The notes under the pieces were generated by a model. It saw only the letters and a program-made list of their open reading frames with translations. It made no database searches and had not been told where the DNA came from. This document shows, in pieces, positions 36,566 through 48,312 of a stretch of 64,000 nucleotides of DNA. Origin of the DNA: Parapristionchus giblindavisi (taxonomy: Eukaryota; Nematoda; Chromadorea; Rhabditida; Diplogasteridae); NCBI GenBank assembly GCA_943737045.1, contig CALSFV010000001.1, positions 3,066,001 to 3,130,000 of the forward strand. The letters are read 5' to 3'. Made by a program: the position numbers and the translations under genes. How positions within the stretch are numbered: the first letter of the stretch is position 1; every line of letters begins with the position of its first letter.

Positions 36566-37260
36566 TTATCCACCGTGTAATGTTGAAATGAATGTAATCC
36601 TATCTCCGTTCTTCAATTCTGTTCGCTCCTAAACATTCAATTCTCATTTTAAAACGGTTTTTATATCTTAAACTAATCATTCTTTCAAGTGCGGTAAGCC
36701 AGTTTGTGGTGCGATCTTGAGAAGTTTGATCTTTGGTCTTTACAGTACACCGATAGATTGTATATGCTACCGTACCTCATCGAGTAGTTCCCAATCGGTA
36801 TCATTGACGAGAACCAGTACTCCCGGTCTGATCGCATCACCCTTAAAGGAACATGGATTTATTTATTTTGTAAAAAATCTAACCACTAAATAAAGTAAAT
36901 CGATCGATATCATCTGAACAACTGTACTATACCTCTAGTAGTAAATCGATTCTATCACAATTCTTGAGTAGTGTATCTCTCATCCATGAAATGACTCCTT
37001 TGATTGTGATAGAATCACCCGGTACTGATACCTACAATAAAGGAGGAATATCCTTCTGTTAACTCAATTCATTCATGATCATAATTGAATAATGTTCTCA
37101 ATAATAAGCCTATCAGACTATCATAGTGAACCAGCGTAAGTAATATACGTGACGAGTTTACAGTAAGTTCAAAGTATAATCTGACCTTGTGCATCTTTTG
37201 ATTCCCAACGAGAAACTCTGATCCGCCGGTGAATTCGAGTGTCAATGAAGTCTCCACCAT
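36566..37260 (-). CDS. urm-1: Ubiquitin-related modifier Urm1
   Basis: Urm1 is both a ubiquitin-like tag and the sulfur carrier for 2-thiolation of tRNA wobble uridine, activated by Uba4/MOCS3 as a C-terminal thiocarboxylate. Four exons (37186-37260, 36933-37031, 36776-36841, 36566-36628) give exactly 100 residues. The start is [20 protein letters not shown]. The middle contains [13 protein letters not shown] and [16 protein letters not shown]. The last exon, too short to stand out as an open frame, ends [10 protein letters not shown], the di-glycine tail required for activation. Confidence 0.96.
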
Positions 37261-37529
37261 AGTCACTAATTCAACTATTAAAATAATTATTTAAAGACAT
37301 GTTACCAAGAGTAATCAAGAATATCACTATTATTAATTCTACTAGTTCTCCATTGTAAAGATAAGGAAGGATCGGTCATCGACCATTTAAAATGCACAAA
37401 ACTAAATAATTTATTACAGATTTTATAATATTTATCATGCATAATAATGTATCACAGTCTATCGAGGTATGTCTGTATATATCAATATTACAAATAGGAT
37501 GAAATACTGTAGAAGTGGGCGGAGTCTCA

Positions 37530-38175
37530 TCAGTTCTTATAGTGTAGACCTACAGTAATGTCGTCGCTTCGGGAGAAAATCATCTGCAATCGATCAATCG
37601 ATTAATCTACCGTATACTCCGAATACAGTACCTTTTCCGTGTCTGATTGTAGATGAACAACAGGAGGCGTCGTCTGCTTCGGATCGAGAGCCATTGCTAG
37701 AGAGATCAACTGAAACGACAAATAAAGTAAGTTTGCGATCACGTCTAATAGTGTATTAGATTACTGTAGTCTAATATATCCTACCTGTGTGCCAATAGCA
37801 GCAGCATCCTTATCTAGTGTACCAATACTGGCAATGCACAATCCGGTTGCATCAGCCGCACATGCTCCATTTGATCCCTTTGATCTGAATCACCAGGGAT
37901 TTAAACAAATGAATTATATAAACACATCAATCTACCAATTACATCGAAACGAACGTCATTAAACTAATAATATTATTTATTCACATCAAAAGGTCATTAT
38001 GAATGGACGAAACGAGTAAAGTTGACACATATCATACTCCATCATCTCAGTACATTGAATACGATAATTGTCATGAGTTCATCTCTCATATCTTTCCACT
38101 CTCAACAATCAAACTCGTAACTCACATTTCATCCAATGTAACTCTCACCACTTCATCCTTATCAATACCGGCCAT
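37530..38175 (-). CDS. lmtr-5: LAMTOR5 (HBXIP), Ragulator subunit
   Basis: Roadblock-fold subunit of the Ragulator complex, which anchors Rag GTPases and mTORC1 signalling at the lysosome. Four exons with consistent phases (38126-38175, 37785-37884, 37632-37709, 37530-37583) give 93 residues, against 91 in human. It begins MAGIDKDEVVRVTLDEISKG. The middle DATGLCIASIGTLDKDAAA aligns with human DSQGLNLGCRGTLSDEHAG. Then PPVVHLQSD and MIFSRSDDITVGLHYKN align with [26 protein letters not shown]. It lies 269 bases upstream of urm-1 on the same strand. The symbol is by homology. Confidence 0.9.
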
Positions 38176-38964
38176 TTCTAAACATCTCAAGTTGATGTTA
38201 CTTATAACATACGGGAAGCCTGTAATCACCAGGTAAATATGTCAACGATAATGAAGACGTCAGGGAATAGTTACTCATTTCACACTTAGAAAAGAGATAC
38301 TTTATCTTATCAATGATAAATGGTCTTCGAAACAAAAGAGTACATGTGATTGAGAAGAGGGGGCGACTACATACATCTCATAAAACTCAATATTGACATA
38401 ATAATAATGACAATTGCTACCAGACAGAGATGAACAAAGGGAGAAATACAGTAAGCTGAGAGAGAGGGTCATACAAGAGGATTACGGTAGAATACGGTAC
38501 CTGTGTGTGAATTACACCCTCAGAACAAGGGATACAGTAGTAGTGTCTAAACAATCGGGATACACTAAAGACCAGGATAGGAAAGAAAGAAAGAAGAAAT
38601 GGACCAAATCCGTCACAAGTACGATCGAAAGTAGAAACTTCGGTCAAACTACACACACGAGTTGAAGCTCTGATCAAACTACAAACACGAATAAAAGCTT
38701 GGAGCGATCAAACTACACTTTACAGGACTGATTAGGTCAACCCAAGAGGAGGGGGAGGGGATACATGGAGCATATTTATGAAAGATTGTAAAGACTGAGA
38801 TGGACAGTAGAGAAGAGAAAATAGAATTGAGACGACTAATATGTTGTACAGTATACAAAACGAGTATTGATCATTCAAACTAAGTACAGTATATGTGTGA
38901 ATACAGTATAGGGTATGGTACGAGATACGAAAAGGGGGTGGAGCTTACCATGATGATCCACCAA
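38176..38964. other. Intergenic gap, dcn-1 to LAMTOR5
   Basis: AT-rich, with TACGGTA/TACAGTA motifs. The small open frames near 38414-38677 lack coding character on either strand. Nothing else recognised. Confidence 0.5.
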
Positions 38965-41900
38965 CTACGACTGCATCTTCTCATCAGCAGCACCCAATCG
39001 AGGACGAGCCCAAGCGACAAAGTTGTCCAGGACCACAGGCCAAGCTCCTTCCTAAATATTATCATTATTATTGTTATTACTGATGAATCGTGAAGAGATC
39101 GATAATAGTGAGAGAAACAAATGAACAGTTTTAGAGTTGAATTCATTGTCTTATTTCAATATTTAGAACATCAAGAAATGATAAGAATATATCCTTCAAA
39201 CAATCTCCAACTTATAAAAAATTGGAAATTGAAGCAAGCCCGATTCAAGGCTTTCATAAGTTTAGAGTGACAATAATTTTAACGATAACAATCACAAAAT
39301 GTTGTTTGTTTTCTAAAATAATTATACCTCATCATAATTGGAAAGATCAGACTTGATCGAAATGGCAAAATCGAATAGAAGATTCCACGTATCCTTAGTG
39401 ACTGCCTTACGGTATTCTGTCTGCATGAATTCCTCCCACAATGGGAAAAGGGAAAACTGAAAGACAATTATTGATTTATCACGGGTCTCCGGTAAAAGTG
39501 TATGAGCGCCTGCCACTAGGAAAAATTTTTCTCTCGGATTTGGATGAAAGTCGATTGGTGGATGTCGTTGGGGGTCATGAGAAGGCTTATCGACTTGATT
39601 TGCCCAAAATCGCAGATTATCGATTTTTTGTGATCTACTACGGAAATTGCCATAACTCGGTTCATTTTCATCGTACAGAGACCGGACAGGAGTCATTCGA
39701 ATCCTATTAGTATGCTCTACAAAAAAGGTTTTCGGCACACAATGGCATAAAACCCGTCTTCAATGTGTTTCACCCAAAAAACTGATTTATCGACAAGAAA
39801 AGTGAGTATTTCTCGAAAATTTCTCAGAAACACAATGAATTTTATTGCACCAATGGAATCGCCGTACCAGATATAGGGTACGTATGTAGTTCATTTGACT
39901 CATCTCTGGCCCCGGGACATCGAAATATAGAGTACTCCCGGACTTAGTCATTTTTTTCAAAAAAAATGGTTTTTTGACCATAAATCGCTTCAAATTGATC
40001 GTAGACACTATTTAAAAAAAGGAAAATGAAGCTCTCAATAAGCACAACAAAATAAATTTATATGATTATCACTCTAGAGATCATCATTTCTGAGCTATAA
40101 TACGATTTCCTCAATTTGAAGGGAGAATCCGAATTTCTGTTGTCTTTGTTTACATTCGAGATTTTATTATTAGTATCATAATTTTATCAAAAATAACATG
40201 ATTTAGATTACTTTTACACAACTTAAAAAGTTTACATGGAATAGAAATTGAGAATAGAACGGCGGATTCATTTACTGATCGAATACGAGTTCACAAGATA
40301 GGTCAGGGCCATCATCCGTGAACAGATTGTCCTTCTCATTGTGAATCCAATCGTAGATCTCGTCAGGGGAGATAATCCGATCATCCTCGTGCGCTGCCAC
40401 TTCATCCTCGATGAATGCTCCATCCTCATCTACCTCCTTCTCCCACTCATTGATGAAATTCTTGACGAGCGCAACATCTCTTTTGGTTCTGCCCCCCGTC
40501 ACCGCCTTCTTCTTTTATTCTCAATTATTCTTCTATTCACAATATGTTTTCAATTTATTCTCAAATATTCTCAATTTATTCTCGATTTAATTTATTCTCT
40601 CTCTGTATTCTCAATTTCTATTCCATGTAAACTTTTTAAGTTGTGTAAAAGTAATCTAAATCATGTTATTTTTGATAAAATTATGATACTAATAATAAAA
40701 TCTCGAATGTAAACAAAGACAACAGAAATTCGGATTCTCCCTTCAAATTGAGGAAATCGTATTATAGCTCGGAAATGATGATCTCTAGAGTGATAATCAT
40801 ATAAATTTATTTTGTTGTGCTTATTGAGAGCTTCATTTTCCTTTTTTTAAATAGTGTCTACGATCAATTTGAAGCGATTTATGGTCAAAAAACCATTTTT
40901 TTTGAAAAAAATGACTAAGTCCGGGAGTACTCTATATTTCGATGTCCCGGGGCCAGAGATGAGTCAAATGAACTACATACGTACCCTATATCTGGTACGG
41001 CGATTCCATTGGTGCAATAAAATTCATTGTGTTTCTGAGAAATTTTCGAGAAATACTCACTTTTCTTGTCGATAAATCAGTTTTTTGGGTGAAACACATT
41101 GAAGACGGGTTTTCTGCCATTGTGTGCCGAAAACCTTTTTTGTAGAGCATACTAATAGGATTCGAATGACTCCTGTCCGGTCTCCGTACGATGAAAATGA
41201 ACCGAGTTATGGCAATTTCCGTAGTAGATCACAAAAAATCGATAATCTGCGATTTTGGGCAAATCAAGTCGATAAGCCTTCTCATGACCCCCAACGACAT
41301 CCACCAATCGACTTTCATCCAAATCCGAGAGAAAAATTTTTCCTAGTGGCAACAGGGGGAGATTTTGATACACTTTTACAGGAGACCCGTGTTATGTACT
41401 CATAAGCTCAACCACCATCATGGAATCATGAAGCTATCGTAAGTGGTTACCACAAATAAAATGGGCGGGGCTTGCAGGAAGTACCTACCGCATCTTTGAA
41501 TAGAATTCTCCAATAGGCAAGAGCAGTCTCAAGATCAAGATTACGTTGACCGGCCGCCTTACCATACACGAACGTGAATTGATACAATTGCTGCAATCAA
41601 GAGGATATACAGAGAACAAAATCGATAATTACAGTACCTTGAAGTTGGCGGATTCCGTGAGAGAATTATCCAATTGATCGAGACAAGAGCGAATCGAATC
41701 GATTGAGTCTGCACGAAGTCTGAAACATTTAATGTTGGTAAGATTATAAGAAAATGAATAGTATTAGAGTATATAAAGAGTACAAATATACAGTAACATT
41801 AGAAAAAATAAAGAATGAAAGATATGCATGATTGATATTGAGAAAATACTCACACAGCCAATCCAGTCCTCCATTCCTCCCAATCGAACTCACATTGAGT

Positions 41901-42786
41901 CTGAAAACAAAGATAATGATTGATTGGATTCTAGGAGGAAGCAGATAATCGCCAATTCTGGATGTATCATAGTTATTCCTTTCACATTGATAGAGATACG
42001 TGAAATCACCAAGGCAGGTATGAGTTCTCACATCTATCACAATTGAAATGATATTGATTAGTAAGATAATTAGTAAGAACTACAATACGTGAAGCGGAAC
42101 GGGAAACAACTAGTAAAAACATAATTAACGATGCATATGCATTTCTAAATATTTATTGCTAACCTTGGCATTCAATTTGCAAGCGAGAATGAGTACTCGT
42201 CTATCATCTTCTTCCAATCGAAGATCATTCAGAAGACGAACCATACCGTTTGGACCAATACGATCAGGCAAATCGTCCGCTGGGTCTTAAACGGAATATG
42301 AATAGTTACAATCGATTATCGATTTACCATTAGCATATCGAAGATAGAGTTGCTTTATGCGAGACTCGTCTGCCTGACTCGAAGCATCGACATACAATTG
42401 TTGATTCTGAATAGAAGAGAGTGATGATCCCATACAAGATGAGACATGGAATGGTTAAGGATTGAGGCGGTTCCTTTTCTCTCCGATCCAACTTTATCAT
42501 CAACTCCATCTTATCACTCAGTCAATCAAAACGGTTGATTAATAATATAAAGCGGAAATGTATCACGTGATAATCTGTTTTGTGTTTCGTACCGAGTAGA
42601 AATGGTCAACGGCAGCATCCATATTCCAATTAGCACGAGTGAGACAAGCGAGGGCAACTTTGTCACTCGTTCGTGTCAGACTCACAAAATTCTTCACCTG
42701 CAATAAATATTTCACAATCGATATCTTCGAAATAGTGATAAACGACAAACTTGTGAGCGTTGTTCGCTCCTGAGTCTGGATGACAT
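38965..42786 (-). CDS. dcn-1: DCN1-like neddylation E3 (UBA plus PONY domain)
   Basis: DCN1 proteins act with Rbx RING proteins as E3 factors that promote Nedd8 transfer from Ubc12 to cullins. Exon 1 (42751-42786) encodes MSSRLRSEQRSQ, aligning with C. elegans DCN-1 MNRLKSDQKTK. Exon 2 (42593-42697) completes the UBA-like domain (VKNFVSLTRTSDKVALACLT; ANWNMDAAVDHF). Later exons form the PONY domain: IGPNGMVRLLNDLRLEEDDR, LILACKLNAK, TQCEFDWEEW, LDLETALAYWRILF, FPLWEEFMQTEYRKAVTKDT, WNLLFDFAI, DLSNYDEEGAWPVVLDNFV, ending KMQS. Nine exons. The intron before the FPLWEEF exon is swollen by a 1.9-kb foldback element, ending about 20 bases from the splice acceptor at 39457. Confidence 0.93.
39480..41391. 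mobile_element. Foldback element in dcn-1 intron
   Basis: The left arm is 39480-40256 and the right arm 40606-41391. They are near-identical inverted copies starting CACGGGTCTCC(G/T)GTAAAAG. TTAT flanks both sides (39476-39479 and 41392-41395). The arms differ at a few scattered bases and one small indel near the outer ends. Open frames in the arms (starting MPKTFFVEHTNRIRMTP and MSTINLKRFMVKKPFFLKK) are therefore present twice. The unique spacer (40257-40605) holds a separate open frame and an ATTCTCAATTT-type short repeat. No transposase is recognised. The near-identity suggests a recent origin or ongoing conversion between arms. Confidence 0.88.
40272..40513 (-). pseudogene. Acidic open frame in the loop of the dcn-1 foldback
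   Basis: About 80 codons are open without an ATG, reading KKKAVTGGRTKRDVALVKNF, then an acidic region (INEWEKEVDEDGAFIEDEVA; DDRIISPDEIYDWIHNEKDN) and CELVFDQ-stop. Balanced composition and GC-richer codons differ from the AT-rich arms and look like true protein-coding sequence. The frame could be the captured last exon of a host or transposon gene, with an acceptor AAAAG just upstream. I recognise no family. Confidence 0.45.
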
Positions 42787-43571
42787 ATTGGTGACCGATG
42801 AGAAGGGAAGAGTAGTACAAGGAGAATGAACTTCGTTGACTGCCAATCTATAAATGACAAACTCTCTAAAAGAGCAAACTGATGTAATAATAGTTTATCC
42901 ATTGTTCTCTAGTACGAATATCTTTTTAGACGGGAATATCCCGACTAATGATAAAACTAATCAATAGTTGTGTATAATAAACTGTAAGTTTACATCGTTG
43001 TTGTTGTCGTCTTACCTCGACCGTTTAGACGGAGGATGCGCCAGAGTTAGGTGCGTGCAGGCAGATACCAAATCGTCGTCGGACGATGAGGAATCCACTC
43101 CTGTCTGTCACAACTGTTGCTTCAAGTCAACGGCAGACTAAGCTTCGATCGAGATCGATAACTTAATATGCGTCACGAGTAACGATCTACGCGCTATACA
43201 AAAACCAGAAAAATCAGAGAAAAATTCGGAGGAGGAGTTTGAGGTTGAAGAGAGGCACAGCGTTTCAAAACGCCAGATAAGCGACGGAAGTCGGAATTAG
43301 TTAAAATTTTCGCGATTTTAAAATCATCAATTTCGTGGCAATAGTACTAAAATGTTTCATATGGCATCAAGAACGATAATTTACACGTAATTATCAAGCT
43401 GAAAATTCGTACTATCAATGCCTAAATGAGCAATGGTGTCCCTACTGTGTTTACGACGTGTTTTACCATTTTTGACTGCGATAAATCTCGACTTTTCACA
43501 CCATATTTCCTTAGCTTAATTATTTATGTTTTTATTTTAATTAATCCCTTGAATAAGTTTCTGTTTTGCAG
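42787..43571. promoter_or_regulatory. Divergent upstream region, dcn-1 and exos-7
   Basis: This 785-base region separates two divergent start codons. On the exos-7 side an acceptor TTTCTGTTTTGCAG abuts the ATG, which suits trans-splicing. A GC-richer patch near 43010-43290 may be core promoter or leader sequence. No other gene seen. Confidence 0.5.
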
Positions 43572-46500
43572 ATGGATATCAGATTAAGTGATGCAGAGAA
43601 GGTCTTTATAATTCACGGTTCCCAGGAAGGCTTTCGCAACGATGGAAGAAGGTTTGAAATTTTTAATGTAACAATTCATTGATATATTTTTTATGTTAGT
43701 TGTGGCGATTATCGTCCGATATGGTTGGAACGTGGAGTTTTATCAACAACTGATGGATCAGCGCGTGTACGAATCGGAGATACAGACATCCTTGCTGGCG
43801 TTAAGGCAGAACTTGTCGAGGTTGAGATTTAAAATTCAAGTCATTAATAGATTGATCATCTTTATGTTACAGTGTGATGATTCATCTCGTGAAACTGAAC
43901 GTCTTGTCTTCAGTGTTGATTGTTCTGCCAATGCTACTCCGCAGTTCTTAGGTTTGTTGATTTTTCACGTTAATCTAACGAAAAGACGGTTCATTACTAA
44001 ACATAATTCCAGGCAAGGGCGGAGATGATTTCGCTGAGGAGATCGCAGATGCTCTGCATATTGCGTACGATAACGATTTGGTGATTCCAGATCTGGCCAA
44101 GTAAGTCCTGATCGTTTTAATAATATCTCATATATTGTACTTTCACAAAAAAAGCATCGCCTTATTCGATGGCTGAATAAAGAATTGTAATATCTTTCTC
44201 ATAATTTTTCTCTATCAGACTGACTTTAACACCTAATCACTTCTGGCGTCTATACGTCGATGTTGTCATTCTTCAATATGGTGGATCTGTCGTAGATGCT
44301 GCAAGCATTGCAGTGAGTTCTCATTGATGAACATATTTCAAAGATCAATCACTGTTCCTTCCGGATATGAATATCGCTTACAATTAGAATATAGACAGAC
44401 GATTTAATTAGCTACTCGAGCATACTTGGAAGTTTATGACTGTCGGTTAACAATATCGATTATATTGATTTGTTTGTTAGGCAAAAGCGGCCCTCTTCGA
44501 TACTGAAATAGTGGAACTTCATACTCGTCCTGCTGATGAGAAGAAGATGGTGATTGAACTACCTGAGGGAAGTAATACATGGTCTCTCGATGTTACAAGG
44601 TACGTACTACATTAGAATTAATCAATACTACTACGCAATAATCATAATTCCAATCATAATAATTCGATTGATTAAAGTGCCCCATTGGTGTCGTCAGTAT
44701 CAAAGATTGGCTCAGCCAACGTGGTTGATGTTACACTCGAAGAGGAAACGTGTTCTTTCTCTTCCCTTTGGGTGGGAGCATTTGTACAGGTACTGTAATT
44801 TATGAATTGATTGATTGATTGATTAATTGATTGATTATAGAAGCCGAAGTCAGAGGGTGTAGTAACGATGACCCGTCAAGCAGGTGGAGGCAGTCTTGAT
44901 GCGGCTTCCATTGATGATATGGTTCATGTAAGATTTATTGATTAGTTAAACCATATTTGTTTAGTTATATATTGTTTTTATGACTACCTTGAAATGTTTT
45001 TTGAAAGTGAGACTAGAAATTGCTCATTGTCAGTAAGGTAGAAGCAATACTACCTAGTGATTTGGTGTTTTTAATTTAGCAGTTCCTTTGATAATATGTC
45101 TTATGAGAGACTATCTGGCTCAAGTGACATTCTCTTGGCACTTGGCCAAAAAGTGATAGGAACCGATCGGGCCCAAATTGTGCATAGGTGTAGTATGGGG
45201 TGGCATGAGATCACAGACGGAGTTAGGGTTCGTCATATCTGCTCCTTCGCTAAATAACGTAAGTTCCACATAATGGCATCAAAATTTCAAAGTTTACGGA
45301 TTCGTTCGATATGTGTATGCGACGATGGGTAATAATAAGCAGGTAAACTACACCAAGTCTCATCCCGGTCCAAAACCGTGAGGCCCAGAAAAAATTTAAA
45401 AAACCAATAAAAAATTTGTTTTATTTTTTGTTTCATTTTTCCTATAATTGCCTATCGGTGAGGGTCATTTTTTATTCCTTCAATTTGACGAGTATTCATT
45501 AGTGTAACTACTGTATGAAAATGAACTAAAACACAATCGTGGAAGTTTGCCTTATTCCCGAAAAACCACGACCAATTCGCCTTTTTATCGCAAACCATAC
45601 ATTTTTGGTACCCTCGCCGTTTATTTTTATATAGTGGGTCAATTCTCGAAATAGGGTGGTTTGATTCACAAAATTCGTTATTTTCGCTTAAAAATCGTCA
45701 TTTTTAGCTTAATTTTTTTATCAAGTGCCCTAAAATGGCCTTATATAGTGGGTCAATCCTCGCACTGCGAGGGTATGGCAATGTATGATCGCAAACTGAA
45801 AGTAATTATCGTGCGCCCTACCGTAATCCTAATGCAGAAATTCAAAATTCAGCAATCACTATTATTTAGCATCCGATTTTCGGTATAATACTGTTGTTTT
45901 CTTTTATCATTTATTTGTTGTTTGAATATCTGAGGTGTAATATGACAGTATTTTTCGAAAACAAATATGAATTTTGAATGTCCACGATAAAAAGGCGAAT
46001 TGGTCGTGGTTTTTCGGGAATAAGGCAAACTTCCACGATTGTGTTTTAGTTCATTTTCATACAGTAGTTACACTAATGAATACTCGTCAAATTGAAGGAA
46101 TAAAAAATTACCCTCACCGATAGGCAATTGTAGGAAAAATGAAACAAAAAATAAAACAAATTTTTTATTGTTTTTTAAATTTTTTCTGGGCCTCACGGTT
46201 TTGGACCGGGATGAGACTTGGTGTAATTTACCTGCTTATTATTACCCATCGTCGCATACACATATCGAACGAATCCGTAAACTTTGAAATTTTGATGCCA
46301 TTATGTGGAACTTACGTTATTTAGCGAAGGTGCAGATATGACGAACCCTAACTCCGTCTACGAGCTCTTGCCACCCCATACTACAGCTGTGCACAATTTG
46401 GGAGAGATCGGTTCATATCACTTTTTGGCCAAGTGCCAAGCCATAAGCAAAATATGTTCACTGAGTCAGATAGTCTCTCTTATAGATGATTATCATATAT

Positions 46501-46617
46501 ATCATATACATTTGATTATAGATGGCCGTAAACGCTGTGTGTCAACTGGATTCCCTTCTAATGGAACGACTTGCTGTTGATGAGAGGAAGATACCCGGAC
46601 AGACTTTCTTATCATGA
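43572..46617 (+). CDS. exos-7: Exosome core subunit Rrp42/EXOSC7
   Basis: RNase PH-fold ring subunit of the 3'-5' RNA exosome. Nine exons (43572-43651, 43700-43820, 43873-43951, 44013-44100, 44219-44312, 44481-44599, 44678-44789, 44841-44927, 46522-46617) join in frame to 291 residues, the same length as human EXOSC7. Landmarks are MDIRLSDAEKVFIIHGSQEG, CGDYRPIWLERGVLSTTDGS, ARVRIGDTDILAGVKAEL, FSVDCSANATPQF, GGDDFAEEIADAL, YVDVVILQYGGSVVDAASIA, AKAALFDTEI, GSANVVDVTLEEE and GGGSLDAASIDDMV. The last intron is expanded by a foldback element. RNase PH catalytic residues are not conserved in this paralogue in animals, so a structural role is inferred. Confidence 0.96.
45106..46479. mobile_element. 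Foldback element in exos-7 intron
   Basis: Arms 45106-45590 and 45985-46479 are inverted copies with ends GAGAGACTATCTG and CAGATAGTCTCTC. TTAT flanks both sides (45102-45105 and 46480-46483). Arm identity is high apart from scattered differences near the outer ends. The spacer repeats ATATAGTGGGTCAAT(T/C)CTCG twice in direct orientation. No protein product recognised. The right end is about 42 bases from the last-exon acceptor. Confidence 0.85.
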
Positions 46618-47162
46618 ATCGATTGATTATTGATATTATTGAAGTTGATTATTGATTACTCACTAGACGATATTAAGTTGTTGTTATCTTTTCATACTTT
46701 TCATTTGTTATGTATGCATATCACGGGTATATTCTGTTGTTTGTTATTCTTTTAGTCTTTGATCTTTCGTTGATCTTTGATCCCTCCCTTATTCATCTCT
46801 CATTCCTCCTTAGTCTCTTACTCCACTCATCTCATCCATACAATTCACTCTTTGTTACATACTTCCCCTTCATCCTCTTCACTAAGTAAACGTTGAATAA
46901 AGAAGCTCAATATAAAGATACTACCACCTCTTGTGTGTTTCGACCTTGAATCAATAAGACTCATATCCAAGGTTGACTACCTTTACATCATATTTGAATA
47001 CTCACTAGGCTTAGATAACAATACTAATGACACAGTATTATTGAATGACTAATGTGCAGAATTAACGATAGAACATTGATTCATAATTCTTTTGATTGGA
47101 ATTACTTTGTATTTATTTACTTTTCCTTTACAGGAAACGTTTATAACCGTCGTAGTGATTGT
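46618..47162. other. Intergenic gap, exos-7 to rbx-2
   Basis: Contains GATCTTT-type repeats near 46755-46780 and an AATAAA near 46894-46900 that may be the exos-7 polyadenylation signal. A TTTTCCTTTACAG acceptor lies 30 bases before the rbx-2 start. Confidence 0.5.
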
Positions 47163-47960
47163 ATGATGTATGCAGAAATGGATGAGAGTATGGTAGATGT
47201 TGAGGAGGTCGATCAATCGAAAGATAAAGCTGACACTGAATAGTAAACTATTTCTCTTGTTACCTCTTCCTGCATAATATTCTTGTTATGGCAATATTTT
47301 GAAAACTATAATAAACGCAGGCTGTCAATCTTAAAATTGAATTATCAGCAAAAAAAAAATCTAAAGATTCTTCTTGATATGAATATAAATGAATTATTGA
47401 TAATAATTACGATTCCAGTCGTCCATTTACTCTGAAACGATGGAATGCATGTGCGATGTGGGCATGGGATGTAGAATGTGACACGTGCGCCATCTGTAGA
47501 GTACAACTCATGGGTACGGTATTATATTCATTCAAGATCAAAGATCAGATATATTTGTAATGATGTTATCGAAGATCATCGTTCGAAGAGATAATATTAG
47601 TTGGAATGGATTTACTACTTGTGATGGAAAGATCAACGTATATTCAATCAATATTTCAGAAGATTGTCTGAAGTGTCAAACGGAGTCTTCTAAAGCTCCA
47701 TCCATGACTAATCCTCATCAATCATCACAACGTATTGAACGTCCATCAACTCCTCCTCCATCTGAATGTGTTGTTGTATGGGGAGATTGCTCCCATTCAT
47801 TCCATAACTGTTGTATGGCACAATGGGTCAAACAGAATGCACGATGTCCACTCTGTCAACAGGTAATTATTCATCGGTTGATTCTACGAGTACATACAGT
47901 ATGCTTGGGTTATTGATTGATTCATCCCAGGATTGGGTCGTGCAACGAATCGGAAAGTGA
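47163..47960 (+). CDS. rbx-2: RING-H2 cullin partner Rbx2/RNF7
   Basis: Rbx2 is the RING subunit of cullin ligases (chiefly CUL5 in animals). It recruits ubiquitin E2s and directs cullin neddylation. Four exons (47163-47242, 47419-47513, 47660-47862, 47931-47960) give 135 residues. The family core is nearly invariant: FTLKRWNACAMWAWDVECDT, CAICRVQLM, EDCLKCQTE, ECVVVWGDCSHSFHNCCMAQ, WVKQNARCPLCQQDWVVQRI, GK. All RING-H2 cysteines and histidines are present. Between CQTE and ECVVVW it has a Ser/Pro-rich insert of about 27 residues absent from human RNF7 (113 residues). The start MMYAEMDESMVDVEE gives an acidic N-terminus, as usual. Confidence 0.95.
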
Positions 47961-48312
47961 ACATCTAAATATCGCTTGGATTGATTGTGGTATTTCCGCT
48001 TTCACTTTCTCCATATCCATAATCTGTATACATTGTAATATATTGATGTACGAATCACCCTAGTGGGACGATATTTATCATTGAAAGTAAATGGATAAAT
48101 TTATGAGCTAATGAATCGATCTAGTTCTCTGATATGATGAAGGGAATGTACAGAAGTTATACCGGTGTGAATAAAACAAGAAATGAACAGGTAAACAAAG
48201 AATATAGATAGAAATGGAAAACAATGGGGGAAGAGATCAAAGATCACGCCAGGTTATAGTAGAAGATATGCCTAATGTTATTTAAGTTGTGGGATGAAAA
48301 ATCACATATAGG
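47961..48312. other. Convergent 3' region, rbx-2 and Grl gene
   Basis: AT-rich 352-base spacer between converging genes, with a GATCAAAGATC unit near 48235. Probably two 3' UTRs. No other feature seen. Confidence 0.5.

Noticed and set aside
39322..39738. A 138-codon minus-strand frame joining element sequence to a dcn-1 exon
   Set aside because: The N-terminal two thirds is foldback arm. The real exon begins at 39456 after a TTTCAG acceptor, so the join is fortuitous.
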